In this document: positions 57,198 through 64,000 of the stretch, piece by piece
Position numbering within the stretch: position 1 is the stretch's first letter
Layout: each line of letters opens with the position of its first letter
Origin: Mucilaginibacter yixingensis
GTDB lineage: Bacteria > Bacteroidota > Bacteroidia > Sphingobacteriales > Sphingobacteriaceae
Assembly: GCF_041080815.1 (NCBI RefSeq)
Contig: NZ_CP160205.1
Coordinates: 1,426,001 to 1,490,000 of the forward strand
DNA length: 64,000 nucleotides
Direction of reading: 5' to 3'
Translations under genes and position numbers: made by a program
The notes under the pieces: model-generated
Seen by the model: only the letters and a program-made list of their open reading frames with translations
What the model was told of the DNA's origin: nothing
Database searches by the model: none

Positions 57198-57986
57198 ATG
57201 GGATCACAAGCTAAACAGGCAGCGCTTTGGGGCCAACGCCCCGGCGACTGGGCGTCTATACAGGAGCGAACCTGCGACGCTGGGTACTATTATGCACTAA
57301 ACTTGCTGAAACCAACGGGGGCGGATACCCTGTTGGATATAGGCTGCGGCACCGGCCTCTTTTGCCAAATGGCCGTACAGGCAGGGGCCCAGGTAACCGG
57401 TTTTGACGCTACTCAGCAGTTTATTGAACAAGCCCGGAGGCGCGTGCCGGGAATAGATTTTGTGGTGGGCGAAATGGAGGAACTGCCTTTTCAGGATAGT
57501 AGTTTTGATATAGTAACCGGCTTCAATTCGTTCCAGTATGCGGCTAATGTTTCCAATGCCTTGGCTGAGGCTAAGCGTGTACTAAAACCGGGTGGCAAAT
57601 TGGTGACCATGATATGGGGTAACCGGGAAGATTGCGAGGCTGCCAGTTTTTTGAAAGCAATAGGTGCGTTGATGCCACCACCTCCGCCAGGCGCTCCCGG
57701 GCCGTTTGCGTTGACGGAGAATCATTTATTGGAGGATCTGCTAACCCAAACGGGTTTCCGGATTATTGATAATTACGATGTGCCCACACCCTGGGAATAT
57801 GATGATAGAGAAACGGCTTTAAAAGGTTTGCTCTCGGCAGGGCCGGTTGCTAATGCAATAGCTTTTAGTGGTTTGGATAAAACGATGGAGGTTGTAGCCG
57901 GGGCTATTGCTGAATATGTAAAGCCTGATGGCCGGGTGATCTATCAAAATAAATTCAGGGTGATTACATCATTGAAGCCTCAATAG
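57198..57986 (+). CDS. Class I SAM-dependent methyltransferase
   Basis: This 262-residue soluble protein has the Methyltransf_11/25-type fold: motif I LLDIGCGTG (45-53), an acidic loop 'VTGFDATQQFIEQARRR', 'DFVVGEMEELPFQDSSFDIV' and 'AKRVLKPGGKLVTMIWG'. It is similar to UbiE/Coq5-like small-molecule methylases, but the substrate is not identifiable. It lies 70 bases after aldolase on the same strand. Confidence 0.9.
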   Translation: MGSQAKQAALWGQRPGDWASIQERTCDAGYYYALNLLKPTGADTLLDIGCGTGLFCQMAVQAGAQVTGFDATQQFIEQARRRVPGIDFVVGEMEELPFQDSSFDIVTGFNSFQYAANVSNALAEAKRVLKPGGKLVTMIWGNREDCEAASFLKAIGALMPPPPPGAPGPFALTENHLLEDLLTQTGFRIIDNYDVPTPWEYDDRETALKGLLSAGPVANAIAFSGLDKTMEVVAGAIAEYVKPDGRVIYQNKFRVITSLKPQ

Positions 57987-58022
57987 GGCAGGGCGTTATA
58001 TTTGATATTTTATCAGCAAACA

Positions 58023-58913
58023 CTAACGGCCGTCATACGGCTCAATGTGGATGAGTACGTCTTTGATGTTCATATCGCTGTGCAGCAACAGGTCTTTTAC
58101 CTGATGGGCAATCTCGTGGCCGCGTTGCACCGTCATGTCAGGATCTACCTGAACGTGGAGGTCGACAAAGTAATCGAATCCCATTTTGCGTACAAAGGTT
58201 TTTTCAATCATCCTTACATCCTGAACGCTGGCGGCCAGTTCGCGCACCTGTTCAACAATTTCTTCGGATGGGGCGGCGTCCATAATTTCGCCCAGGGCTG
58301 GTCGTAATATACCGATGGCGTTAAAAATAATGACGCCAGAGGCTAGCAATGCAGCCCAATCGTCGGCAGATTCATGGCCTTTGCCCATGATTAGCGCTAC
58401 GGAGATGCCAATAAAAGCTGCAACAGATGTAATGGCATCACTACGGTGATGGTAAGCATCGGCAATAACGGCGTTGCTCTTTAGTTGACGGCCTACCGCC
58501 CGTACATACCTGAACATGATCTCTTTAATCACCATCACAATCATCAAAACAGCCAACGTAAAGCGTTTAGGCAACTCATGCGGCGTCTGGATCATTTCAA
58601 TGGCATGGAAACCAATCCAAAAGGCTGCACCAATCAAAAAGATAGAGATCATTACCGCGGCAATTGGCTCAGCCTTTCCGTGACCGTAGGGGTGTTGTTT
58701 ATCCGCCGGTTTTACGGCAAGGCGCAGTGCCAGCAATAGCAGGCCCGAACTGAATACATCGGCACCGGTTTCTGTAGCATCGGCAATCAATGCATAAGAA
58801 TGACCGAGGTGCCCTGAAATGGCCTTCAGAAATACTAATATGATACTGATAACAATGCCCACCTGCGTGGTGCGCAAAGCTTTTGAAGTAGTGTGGTTAC
58901 CGGCAGCTTCCAT
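58023..58913 (-). CDS. Cation diffusion facilitator transporter
   Basis: This 296-residue CDF family metal/proton antiporter has six predicted helices (about residues 16-35, 41-65, 82-104, 118-136, 160-178 and 190-210). 'ALIADATETGADVFSS' in helix 2 and 'ADAYHHRSDAITS' in helix 5 (H155xxxD159) form the metal site. The C-terminal cytosolic ferredoxin-like domain has 'FDYFVDLHVQVDPDMTVQRGHEIA'. It exports divalent metal ions (Zn, Fe, Mn or Co). Convergent with the methyltransferase gene. Confidence 0.93.
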   Translation of the reverse strand: MEAAGNHTTSKALRTTQVGIVISIILVFLKAISGHLGHSYALIADATETGADVFSSGLLLLALRLAVKPADKQHPYGHGKAEPIAAVMISIFLIGAAFWIGFHAIEMIQTPHELPKRFTLAVLMIVMVIKEIMFRYVRAVGRQLKSNAVIADAYHHRSDAITSVAAFIGISVALIMGKGHESADDWAALLASGVIIFNAIGILRPALGEIMDAAPSEEIVEQVRELAASVQDVRMIEKTFVRKMGFDYFVDLHVQVDPDMTVQRGHEIAHQVKDLLLHSDMNIKDVLIHIEPYDGR

Positions 58914-59040
58914 ATAACGGCGGCAAAGTTAGGGTATTTACCGGGCTATGCCGATAATGTTGAAGAAATGTGGGAAAACTATTTTACCTCCAACAACTAC
59001 AGTGATGCGTTGTTTGACGCCTGTTTGGCGTTTTTATTTG

Positions 59041-59072
59041 TTTGTTCAACCCATCGGCCTTTGTTATTTTTG
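59041..59072 (+). promoter_or_regulatory. Bacteroidota promoter for the Crp/Fnr gene
   Basis: TTTG at 59041-59044 and TATTTTTG at 59065-59072 are separated by 20 bases. They match the TTTG-N17~23-TAnnTTTG consensus. Transcription would start about 5-8 bases downstream, next to the ATG at 59082, giving a nearly leaderless mRNA. Confidence 0.65.
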
Positions 59073-59081
59073 AGTTTGACT

Positions 59082-59663
59082 ATGAAAACTGAGTTTGAAA
59101 GTTACCTGCGCTCTGAGACCGCATTATCAGCAGCAGAGATTCGTTTGATAAGTGATTGCGCCGATACACGGAAACTACACCGTAATGAAGCCTTGTTAAC
59201 TCCTGGTGAAGTTTGTCGGCATAAAGTTTTTATAGCGAAGGGCATGCTGCGCACATATTCGGTGAAAGAGGATGGGAGCGAGCATATACTGCAATTCTCG
59301 CCAGAGCATACATGGACGTTAGACGCCGAGAGCTATGATACGCAAACACCGAGCCGCTACTACATCAGCGCTATAGAAAATAGCGAAGTATTGCTTTGGA
59401 CGAGGAACGATTTTTTGCGCTTGCTATCAGAATTGCCCTTATTGAAGAAATATGCCGACCATATTGTTTCCAGAACAATGCATAGCACCCGCCAGCGCCT
59501 GCACACCACGTTGAGCGGAACGCCCGAAGAAAAGTATGATGACTTTGTGCAGCATTACCCTAATTTGCTGACGCGACTGCCATTGCGTATGATTGCTGCT
59601 TACCTGGGCATCTCCCTAAAAACACTTACCCGTTTGCGCAGCGCACAGCTGCAACGCTCGTAA
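59082..59663 (+). CDS. Crp/Fnr family transcriptional regulator
   Basis: This is 193 residues from ATG 59082 (MKTEFESYLRSE). A longer frame from 58893 is rejected because the promoter lies inside it. A cNMP-binding-like beta-barrel spans about residues 20-115 ('LLTPGEVCRHKVFIAKGMLRTY'). A long helix and a short helix-turn-helix follow ('LPLRMIAAYLGISLKTLTRLR', about 163-185). Such Bacteroidota Crp-like proteins often control an adjacent oxidoreductase. The SDR gene starts 71 bases downstream. Confidence 0.9.
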   Translation: MKTEFESYLRSETALSAAEIRLISDCADTRKLHRNEALLTPGEVCRHKVFIAKGMLRTYSVKEDGSEHILQFSPEHTWTLDAESYDTQTPSRYYISAIENSEVLLWTRNDFLRLLSELPLLKKYADHIVSRTMHSTRQRLHTTLSGTPEEKYDDFVQHYPNLLTRLPLRMIAAYLGISLKTLTRLRSAQLQRS

Positions 59664-59734
59664 AATATGGTCAAATGACCTCGTTTTGCCACCCTTTTTG
59701 ATTGATTTTTGTTGTCAATAAAAATTAATCTCCT

Positions 59735-60631
59735 ATGCGTGTATATGTTACAGGAGCCTCTGGTTTTGTAGGCTCTGCCATTGTAAAAGAATTATTGTCG
59801 GCCGGTCATGAGGTGGTTGGCCTTGTCCGTTCTGATGAAGCTGCCGCTAAGCTGGCCGCTACCGGTGCCACCGTTTATCGGGGTAACCTGGACGATGTAG
59901 AAAGTGTTAAACAAGGTGTCATCGGTTGTGACGCCGTGATCCATACCGCCTTCAATCATAATTTTGCCAATTTTAAAGAGAATTGCGAAAGCGACCGACG
60001 GATTATCGAGGCGCTGGGTTCGGCATTAGCAGGTTCAGACCGGCCGTTGGTAATTACCTCCGGTATTGGTTTGCTGAACGGTAAAAGCGGGGTAGTTACT
60101 GAAAATGATCTGCCTGCGGTTAGTTCTAACGTAATGCCGCGTGTGGCATCTGAAGAGGCAACCCGGGCCGTGGCAGCCAAAGGTGTTAAGGCTTATATTG
60201 TGCGTTTGCCACCTACTGTTCATGGTGCAGGAGATCATGGTTTTGTGCCGATGATTATTGGTATGGCCAAAGAGAAAGGCGAGTCGGCCTATATTGATGA
60301 AGGCAAAAACCTCTGGCCTGCGGTACACCGTTTTGATGCAGCGGTGTTGTATCGCCTCATTATTGAGCAGCAACCCAAACAGCAGGTGTTTCACGCAGTG
60401 GCCGAACAAGGTATCTCATTTAAACAAATTGCCGAAAAGATAGGCGAGGGCCTGCATTTGCCGGTGGTAAGTAAAACGGGGGACGACGTTGCAGCGCATT
60501 TCACCTGGTTCAGTCATTTTGCAGCTATGGATTGCAAGGCCTCGGCAGTGTTAACTAGTAAGGCGCTGGGTTGGGAGCCAAACCAGGCTGATTTGTTGGT
60601 TGATATGGTTGAGGGTGGTTATTTTGATTAA
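59735..60631 (+). CDS. Atypical SDR family NAD(P)-binding oxidoreductase
   Basis: This 298-residue protein has the Rossmann motif TGASGFVG (6-13) and an extended-SDR layout: 'VYRGNLDDVESVKQGVIGCDAVIHTAF', 'VHGAGDHGFVPMII' and 'VHRFDAAVLYRLI'. The catalytic YxxxK is missing: where Tyr is expected the sequence reads 'PRVASEEATRA'. This is a known feature of atypical SDRs, which may reduce by another mechanism or only bind cofactor. It is probably co-regulated with the preceding Crp/Fnr gene. The substrate is unknown. Confidence 0.87.
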   Translation: MRVYVTGASGFVGSAIVKELLSAGHEVVGLVRSDEAAAKLAATGATVYRGNLDDVESVKQGVIGCDAVIHTAFNHNFANFKENCESDRRIIEALGSALAGSDRPLVITSGIGLLNGKSGVVTENDLPAVSSNVMPRVASEEATRAVAAKGVKAYIVRLPPTVHGAGDHGFVPMIIGMAKEKGESAYIDEGKNLWPAVHRFDAAVLYRLIIEQQPKQQVFHAVAEQGISFKQIAEKIGEGLHLPVVSKTGDDVAAHFTWFSHFAAMDCKASAVLTSKALGWEPNQADLLVDMVEGGYFD

Positions 60632-60665
60632 GTTATTAATGAACATAATATCTTTACGTATAAAG

Positions 60666-60683
60666 GGCTGCTAATTGGCAGCC
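60666..60683 (+). terminator. Terminator after the SDR gene
   Basis: GGCTGC (60666-60671) pairs with GCAGCC (60678-60683) around a TAATTG loop, followed by TTTTG. Confidence 0.75.
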
Positions 60684-60733
60684 TTTTGTACGTAAAATAG
60701 TCATCATTATTATCTATCGTTTCTTTTTGTAAA

Positions 60734-60746
60734 TGTAAAATTTACA
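60734..60746. promoter_or_regulatory. TGTAAA-a-TTTACA operator-like palindrome
   Basis: This perfect 13-base palindrome lies about 44 bases before the GH51 start. It is well placed to control that gene. The binding protein is unknown. Confidence 0.45.
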
Positions 60747-60789
60747 CTTATTATTGTAGTATAACCTATAGTAATCAGAAATAAAAACG

Positions 60790-62778
60790 ATGAACCAAAT
60801 TAACCGCCTTTTAAAGCGCGCGGCATTGCTGGCTGTGGCTTTTGGCAGCTTGCAGGTGCATGGGCAATCGCCGGTAAAAATTACGGTGGCCGCTAACCAA
60901 CCTGGAGCGCGCATTTCTCCTCACATGTGGGGCATTTTCTTCGAAGATATCAACTTTGCCGCCGACGGCGGTCTGTATGCCGAACTGGTCAAAAATCGCT
61001 CGTTTGAGTTTCCGATGCCGATGATGGGCTGGAAACAAACCCGTTTAGACGGTGCCGACGCCAGCTTGCTGGTGGTAAACCGAAGCAATGCCGATGGTAA
61101 TAACCCGCGTTATGCTACCGTGACTTTGAATAATGATAAAGGGCGGTTTGTATTGACCAATGAAGGTTTCAGAGGCGTAGGGGTAGAGAAAGATCATGCC
61201 TATAACTTTTCTATAATGGCCCATGCTGTTTCTGGCGATGTGAACATCAGTGCAGAAGTGGTTGACGAAAAGGGCTCACCGGTAGGACATACTGAACCCG
61301 TTAAGGTGGCTGGCGACTGGAAAACTTACCAGGTTAAATTTGCCTGTTCACAAACGGTAGATAAAGGGAAACTGAACGTTGTATTTACCGGCAAGGGCAG
61401 CATCGATATTGATATGGTATCGTTATTTCCTGAAGATACCTGGAAACATCGCCCGGGCGGCTTACGCGCAGACCTGGCCCAGAAACTGGCTGACCTGCAT
61501 CCCGGTTTTATGCGTTTCCCCGGTGGCTGTATTGTGGAAGGGCGTGAACTGCTGAATCGTTATCAGTGGAAAAAAACCATTGGTAATGTAGCCGAACGTC
61601 AACTGATTATGAACCGCTGGAACGTAGAATTTAGCTATCGCAACGCGCCTGATTATTTTCAATCATTCGGCCTTGGCTTTTTTGAGTATTTCCAGTTGTG
61701 CGAAGATATTGGTGCGTCGCCGCTGCCTATACTTAATTGCGGTATGGCCTGCCAGTTTAATAGTGCCGAGGTTGCATCGGTTAATCAAATTGATCCGTAC
61801 ATACAGGATGCGTTGGATTTGATTGAGTTTGCCAATGGTGCAACTACCACAAAATGGGGCGCGTTGCGCGCAAAACTCGGTCACCCGCAACCGTTTAATC
61901 TGAAAATGATTGGCGTAGGTAATGAGCAATGGGGCGAGCAATATGTAGAGCGTTACAAACTGTTTGCAGCTGCGCTAAAGAAAGCGCATCCGGAAGTAAA
62001 GCTGGTGACCAGCTCTGGTCCTGATCCGGATGGCGATCGTTTTAACTACCTTACTCAAACCATGCGTACCGAAAAAGCAGGATTTATTGACGAACACTAC
62101 TACCGTCCGCCGGAGTGGTTCCTAAAAAATGCCAGCAGATACGATAACTACGAGCGCGGCGATACCAAAATATTTGCCGGTGAATATGCTTGTCATATCC
62201 CTGATGCGTCGCAGAAAGATACCCGTCCCGAAAGTCATAATACCATCTGGGCCGCCGTTTGCGAAGCTGCGCTGATGACTGGCCTGGAACGTAACGCAGA
62301 TGTGGTACAAATGGCATCTTACGCGCCGCTATTTGCCCGTACAGACGCCTGGCAATGGCGCCCAGACCTGATTTGGTTTGATAACCTGCACTCGGTGGCT
62401 ACGCCTAACTATTACGTGCAGCAATTATTTGCAACCAACAGAGGCACGGCAGTATTGCCAACACACACTGATGGTAAGTCATTGGCTGGCCAGGATAGCA
62501 TATACAGCAGCGCTACGCTTGACGCTGATAATCATCGCCTGATTATTAAGCTGGTCAATGCCTCGGCGTCGGTTAAAACCGTATCGGTAAATGTGCTAGG
62601 CAATACAACCGGCAAAAAAGCAGAATGGATTCAGCTTTCAGGAACCGATAAGCTGGCTTTTAATAGCATCGATCATCCGGATGTGATTAAGCCGTCAAGC
62701 CGCACTATTGCGTGGACAAGGGATAATAACTTGAAGCTGGATGGCGTATCTGTTAATGTGATTGTGGTGCCGTTGTAA
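60790..62778 (+). CDS. Alpha-L-arabinofuranosidase, glycoside hydrolase family 51
   Basis: This 662-residue secreted enzyme has a signal peptide ending about residue 26 (VHGQ). An N-terminal 'ISPHMWGIFFEDINFAADGGLYAELV' marks GH51; residues ~110-220 form an inserted CBM-like sandwich. The acid/base is E379 in GVGNEQWG and the nucleophile is E465 in FAGEYACH. A C-terminal beta-sandwich follows. It removes arabinofuranose from arabinan, arabinoxylan or pectin side chains. It is monocistronic with a palindromic upstream site and a terminator. Confidence 0.94.
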   Translation: MNQINRLLKRAALLAVAFGSLQVHGQSPVKITVAANQPGARISPHMWGIFFEDINFAADGGLYAELVKNRSFEFPMPMMGWKQTRLDGADASLLVVNRSNADGNNPRYATVTLNNDKGRFVLTNEGFRGVGVEKDHAYNFSIMAHAVSGDVNISAEVVDEKGSPVGHTEPVKVAGDWKTYQVKFACSQTVDKGKLNVVFTGKGSIDIDMVSLFPEDTWKHRPGGLRADLAQKLADLHPGFMRFPGGCIVEGRELLNRYQWKKTIGNVAERQLIMNRWNVEFSYRNAPDYFQSFGLGFFEYFQLCEDIGASPLPILNCGMACQFNSAEVASVNQIDPYIQDALDLIEFANGATTTKWGALRAKLGHPQPFNLKMIGVGNEQWGEQYVERYKLFAAALKKAHPEVKLVTSSGPDPDGDRFNYLTQTMRTEKAGFIDEHYYRPPEWFLKNASRYDNYERGDTKIFAGEYACHIPDASQKDTRPESHNTIWAAVCEAALMTGLERNADVVQMASYAPLFARTDAWQWRPDLIWFDNLHSVATPNYYVQQLFATNRGTAVLPTHTDGKSLAGQDSIYSSATLDADNHRLIIKLVNASASVKTVSVNVLGNTTGKKAEWIQLSGTDKLAFNSIDHPDVIKPSSRTIAWTRDNNLKLDGVSVNVIVVPL

Positions 62779-62805
62779 TACCAACAACCATATATAGCAA
62801 AATAG

Positions 62806-62866
62806 GAGAGGGATACTTTCTGAGCGATTATGCGTTCTGCATTATCGCCCAGGAAATATCCCTCTC
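62806..62866. terminator. Hairpin between GH51 and metallophosphoesterase genes
   Basis: GAGAGGGATA (62806-62815) pairs perfectly with TATCCCTCTC (62857-62866), with further imperfect pairing inside, followed by TTTTATTT. It sits between convergent genes and probably works for both. Confidence 0.75.
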
Positions 62867-62901
62867 TTTTATTTAGGATGTCACTTAATTAAAGTTTGAT
62901 A

Positions 62902-63879
62902 TCAAGCCTTCTTGAGGCTTGTTTCATACAACATTTCTCCTTTATAGCTAATTGCTTTTACGGCAATCTCATTACTGTTGACGGAGAAATACATATATCC
63001 ATTTTCAGACTTTTCAAAACGGCTGTCAGGCACGCCTGTGCTTACCTGTGTTAACTCAGAGCCTGCACCCGAGATAAACTGATGTACAAAATCATTAGGT
63101 TTTAGATGCTGTAACGAGTGATCGTGACCAGACAAGTACAGATCTACTTTGTTTTTTACAAGAATTGGCGCCAATGCCTTGCGAATGGATAAGGTATCGT
63201 AGTTATTAATACGTGGCCCGGCAGTGTAAGCAGGGTGGTGGCCAACAACAATCTTCCATTTAACATCGGCAGAAGCCTCTTGCAAGGTTTTATCAATCCA
63301 TTCTAGTTGTTGTGTCGGATGCTGGCTGTCAATGTTGTAGATAATAGGTTGCGTATCAATCATCAGAAATAATACCTTACCGTTGTTATTGCCCAGCGAT
63401 ACCTCTTTTTTATAATAACGAGCGGGCATATTCCAGCGGCGGCTCACTTTGCTATAGCGTACCTGCGCATCCGGGTCGCAGTAATAATCATGATTGCCCA
63501 GTATGGCAAACCAGTCAACCTGCAGCGAGTGAGCCTTAAAAACATCCTCGAAAGAGTAATGCCAGGCCGGGTCCATTTCGCTTACCACGCCTTTTGGATA
63601 TATGTTATCGCCTGCAGAGATGATAAAATCAGTAGGATGATTTTTAGCCCAGTCTCCCATTTGTACGGCCAGTTCTGCCTGGTTATACTCGCCATTGCGG
63701 CCCCAGTCGCCAATAGCTAAAAAATTTAATGGATATCCGTTTGGCTGGCCGGTTATGGCCGATAGATCGGCGCTTTCCAGGTGAGTTACGGCTGGTTCGG
63801 CCAGCGCTTCAATAGGAGCAATCATAGAGCCGGCCAGCGCGGTGATGGCCGTATTCTTAACAAATTCTCTGCGGTTCAT
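62902..63879 (-). CDS. Purple-acid-phosphatase-like metallophosphoesterase with Tat-type signal
   Basis: This 325-residue exported enzyme has an N-terminus, MNRREFVKNTAITALAGS, that resembles a twin-arginine signal. Metallophosphatase blocks are in order: 'LAIGDWGRNG' (D58), 'SAGDNIYPKG' (D91), 'LGNHDYYCD' (N129, H130), 'VVGHHPAYT' and 'SGHDHSLQH'. The arrangement resembles tartrate-resistant (type 5) acid phosphatase. It would hydrolyse phosphate monoesters outside the cytoplasm. Single gene, convergent with GH51. Confidence 0.9.
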   Translation of the reverse strand: MNRREFVKNTAITALAGSMIAPIEALAEPAVTHLESADLSAITGQPNGYPLNFLAIGDWGRNGEYNQAELAVQMGDWAKNHPTDFIISAGDNIYPKGVVSEMDPAWHYSFEDVFKAHSLQVDWFAILGNHDYYCDPDAQVRYSKVSRRWNMPARYYKKEVSLGNNNGKVLFLMIDTQPIIYNIDSQHPTQQLEWIDKTLQEASADVKWKIVVGHHPAYTAGPRINNYDTLSIRKALAPILVKNKVDLYLSGHDHSLQHLKPNDFVHQFISGAGSELTQVSTGVPDSRFEKSENGYMYFSVNSNEIAVKAISYKGEMLYETSLKKA

Positions 63880-63952
63880 AATTGGTATTTAGTAATGGCT
63901 TTGCTGATTTTTTTTGCCGCCTAAATATACCCGCCATATATTAATAAACAAA

Positions 63953-63986
63953 AAAGCCGGTGCAAACTTGCGCTGCAACCGGCTTT
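63953..63986. terminator. Hairpin at the right edge
   Basis: AAAGCCGG (63953-63960) pairs with CCGGCTTT (63979-63986), with inner TGCA pairing. An A-run precedes the stem, so it may terminate a minus-strand gene beyond the window. Confidence 0.6.
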
Positions 63987-64000
63987 AAGGGTTTGGTTAT

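Overview
The window looks like chromosomal DNA of a Bacteroidota member, most likely Sphingobacteriaceae (Mucilaginibacter/Pedobacter-like). The reasons are three SusC/SusD outer-membrane pairs, an ECF sigma/FecR regulatory pair, FAS1 (fasciclin) lipoproteins, TAnnTTTG-type -7 promoter elements, A-rich ribosome-binding regions and many secreted plant-polysaccharide enzymes. No rRNA, tRNA, CRISPR array, transposase or phage gene was recognised. The genus is inferred from gene content and recalled protein similarity, not from a marker-gene tree.

Layout. 1-7.1 kb: the end of an SDR gene, an AraC regulator, then secreted enzymes (DUF1593, GH2 beta-galactosidase-like, SGNH hydrolase). 7.2-16.1 kb: a cupin, a GH27 alpha-galactosidase, small lipoproteins, regulators, a UMF1/MFS transporter and a LutA-like Fe-S protein, plus a perfect 182-bp tandem duplication. 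16.3-19.6 kb: the conserved thrS-infC-rpmI-rplT translation cluster; infC starts with TTG. 19.8-25.6 kb: a pectin-oriented stretch with a PL11 rhamnogalacturonan lyase, an orphan fragment resembling the tail of a GH29 fucosidase, an MHS-type transporter and a GH28 polygalacturonase. 26.3-38 kb: an ECF sigma factor, a membrane-anchored XRE protein, a retropepsin-like protease, FecR, a SusC with a signalling (STN) domain, SusD, an MGH1/GH63-like hydrolase and a CE15 glucuronoyl esterase.

38.6-54.2 kb: the most unusual region. Seven tightly packed co-directional genes run FAS1 lipoprotein, SusC, SusD, FAS1 lipoprotein, FAS1 lipoprotein, SusC, SusD, and end in a strong terminator hairpin. No glycoside hydrolase, lyase, esterase, protease or local regulator is present, so this looks like a two-transporter surface system of unknown ligand. 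54.2-64 kb: a HopJ-like protein, a histidine kinase, class I FBP aldolase, a methyltransferase, a CDF transporter, a Crp/Fnr-SDR pair, a GH51 arabinofuranosidase and a metallophosphoesterase.

Working together: GH2, GH27, PL11, GH28 and GH51 would suit breakdown of pectin (homogalacturonan, RG-I backbone and galactan/arabinan side chains). They lie as scattered single transcription units rather than beside a SusCD pair. The ECF/FecR/SusC(STN)/SusD group would sense and import another polymer processed by the MGH1-like hydrolase and perhaps CE15. Several intergenic regions hold palindromic repeats or short operator-like palindromes.
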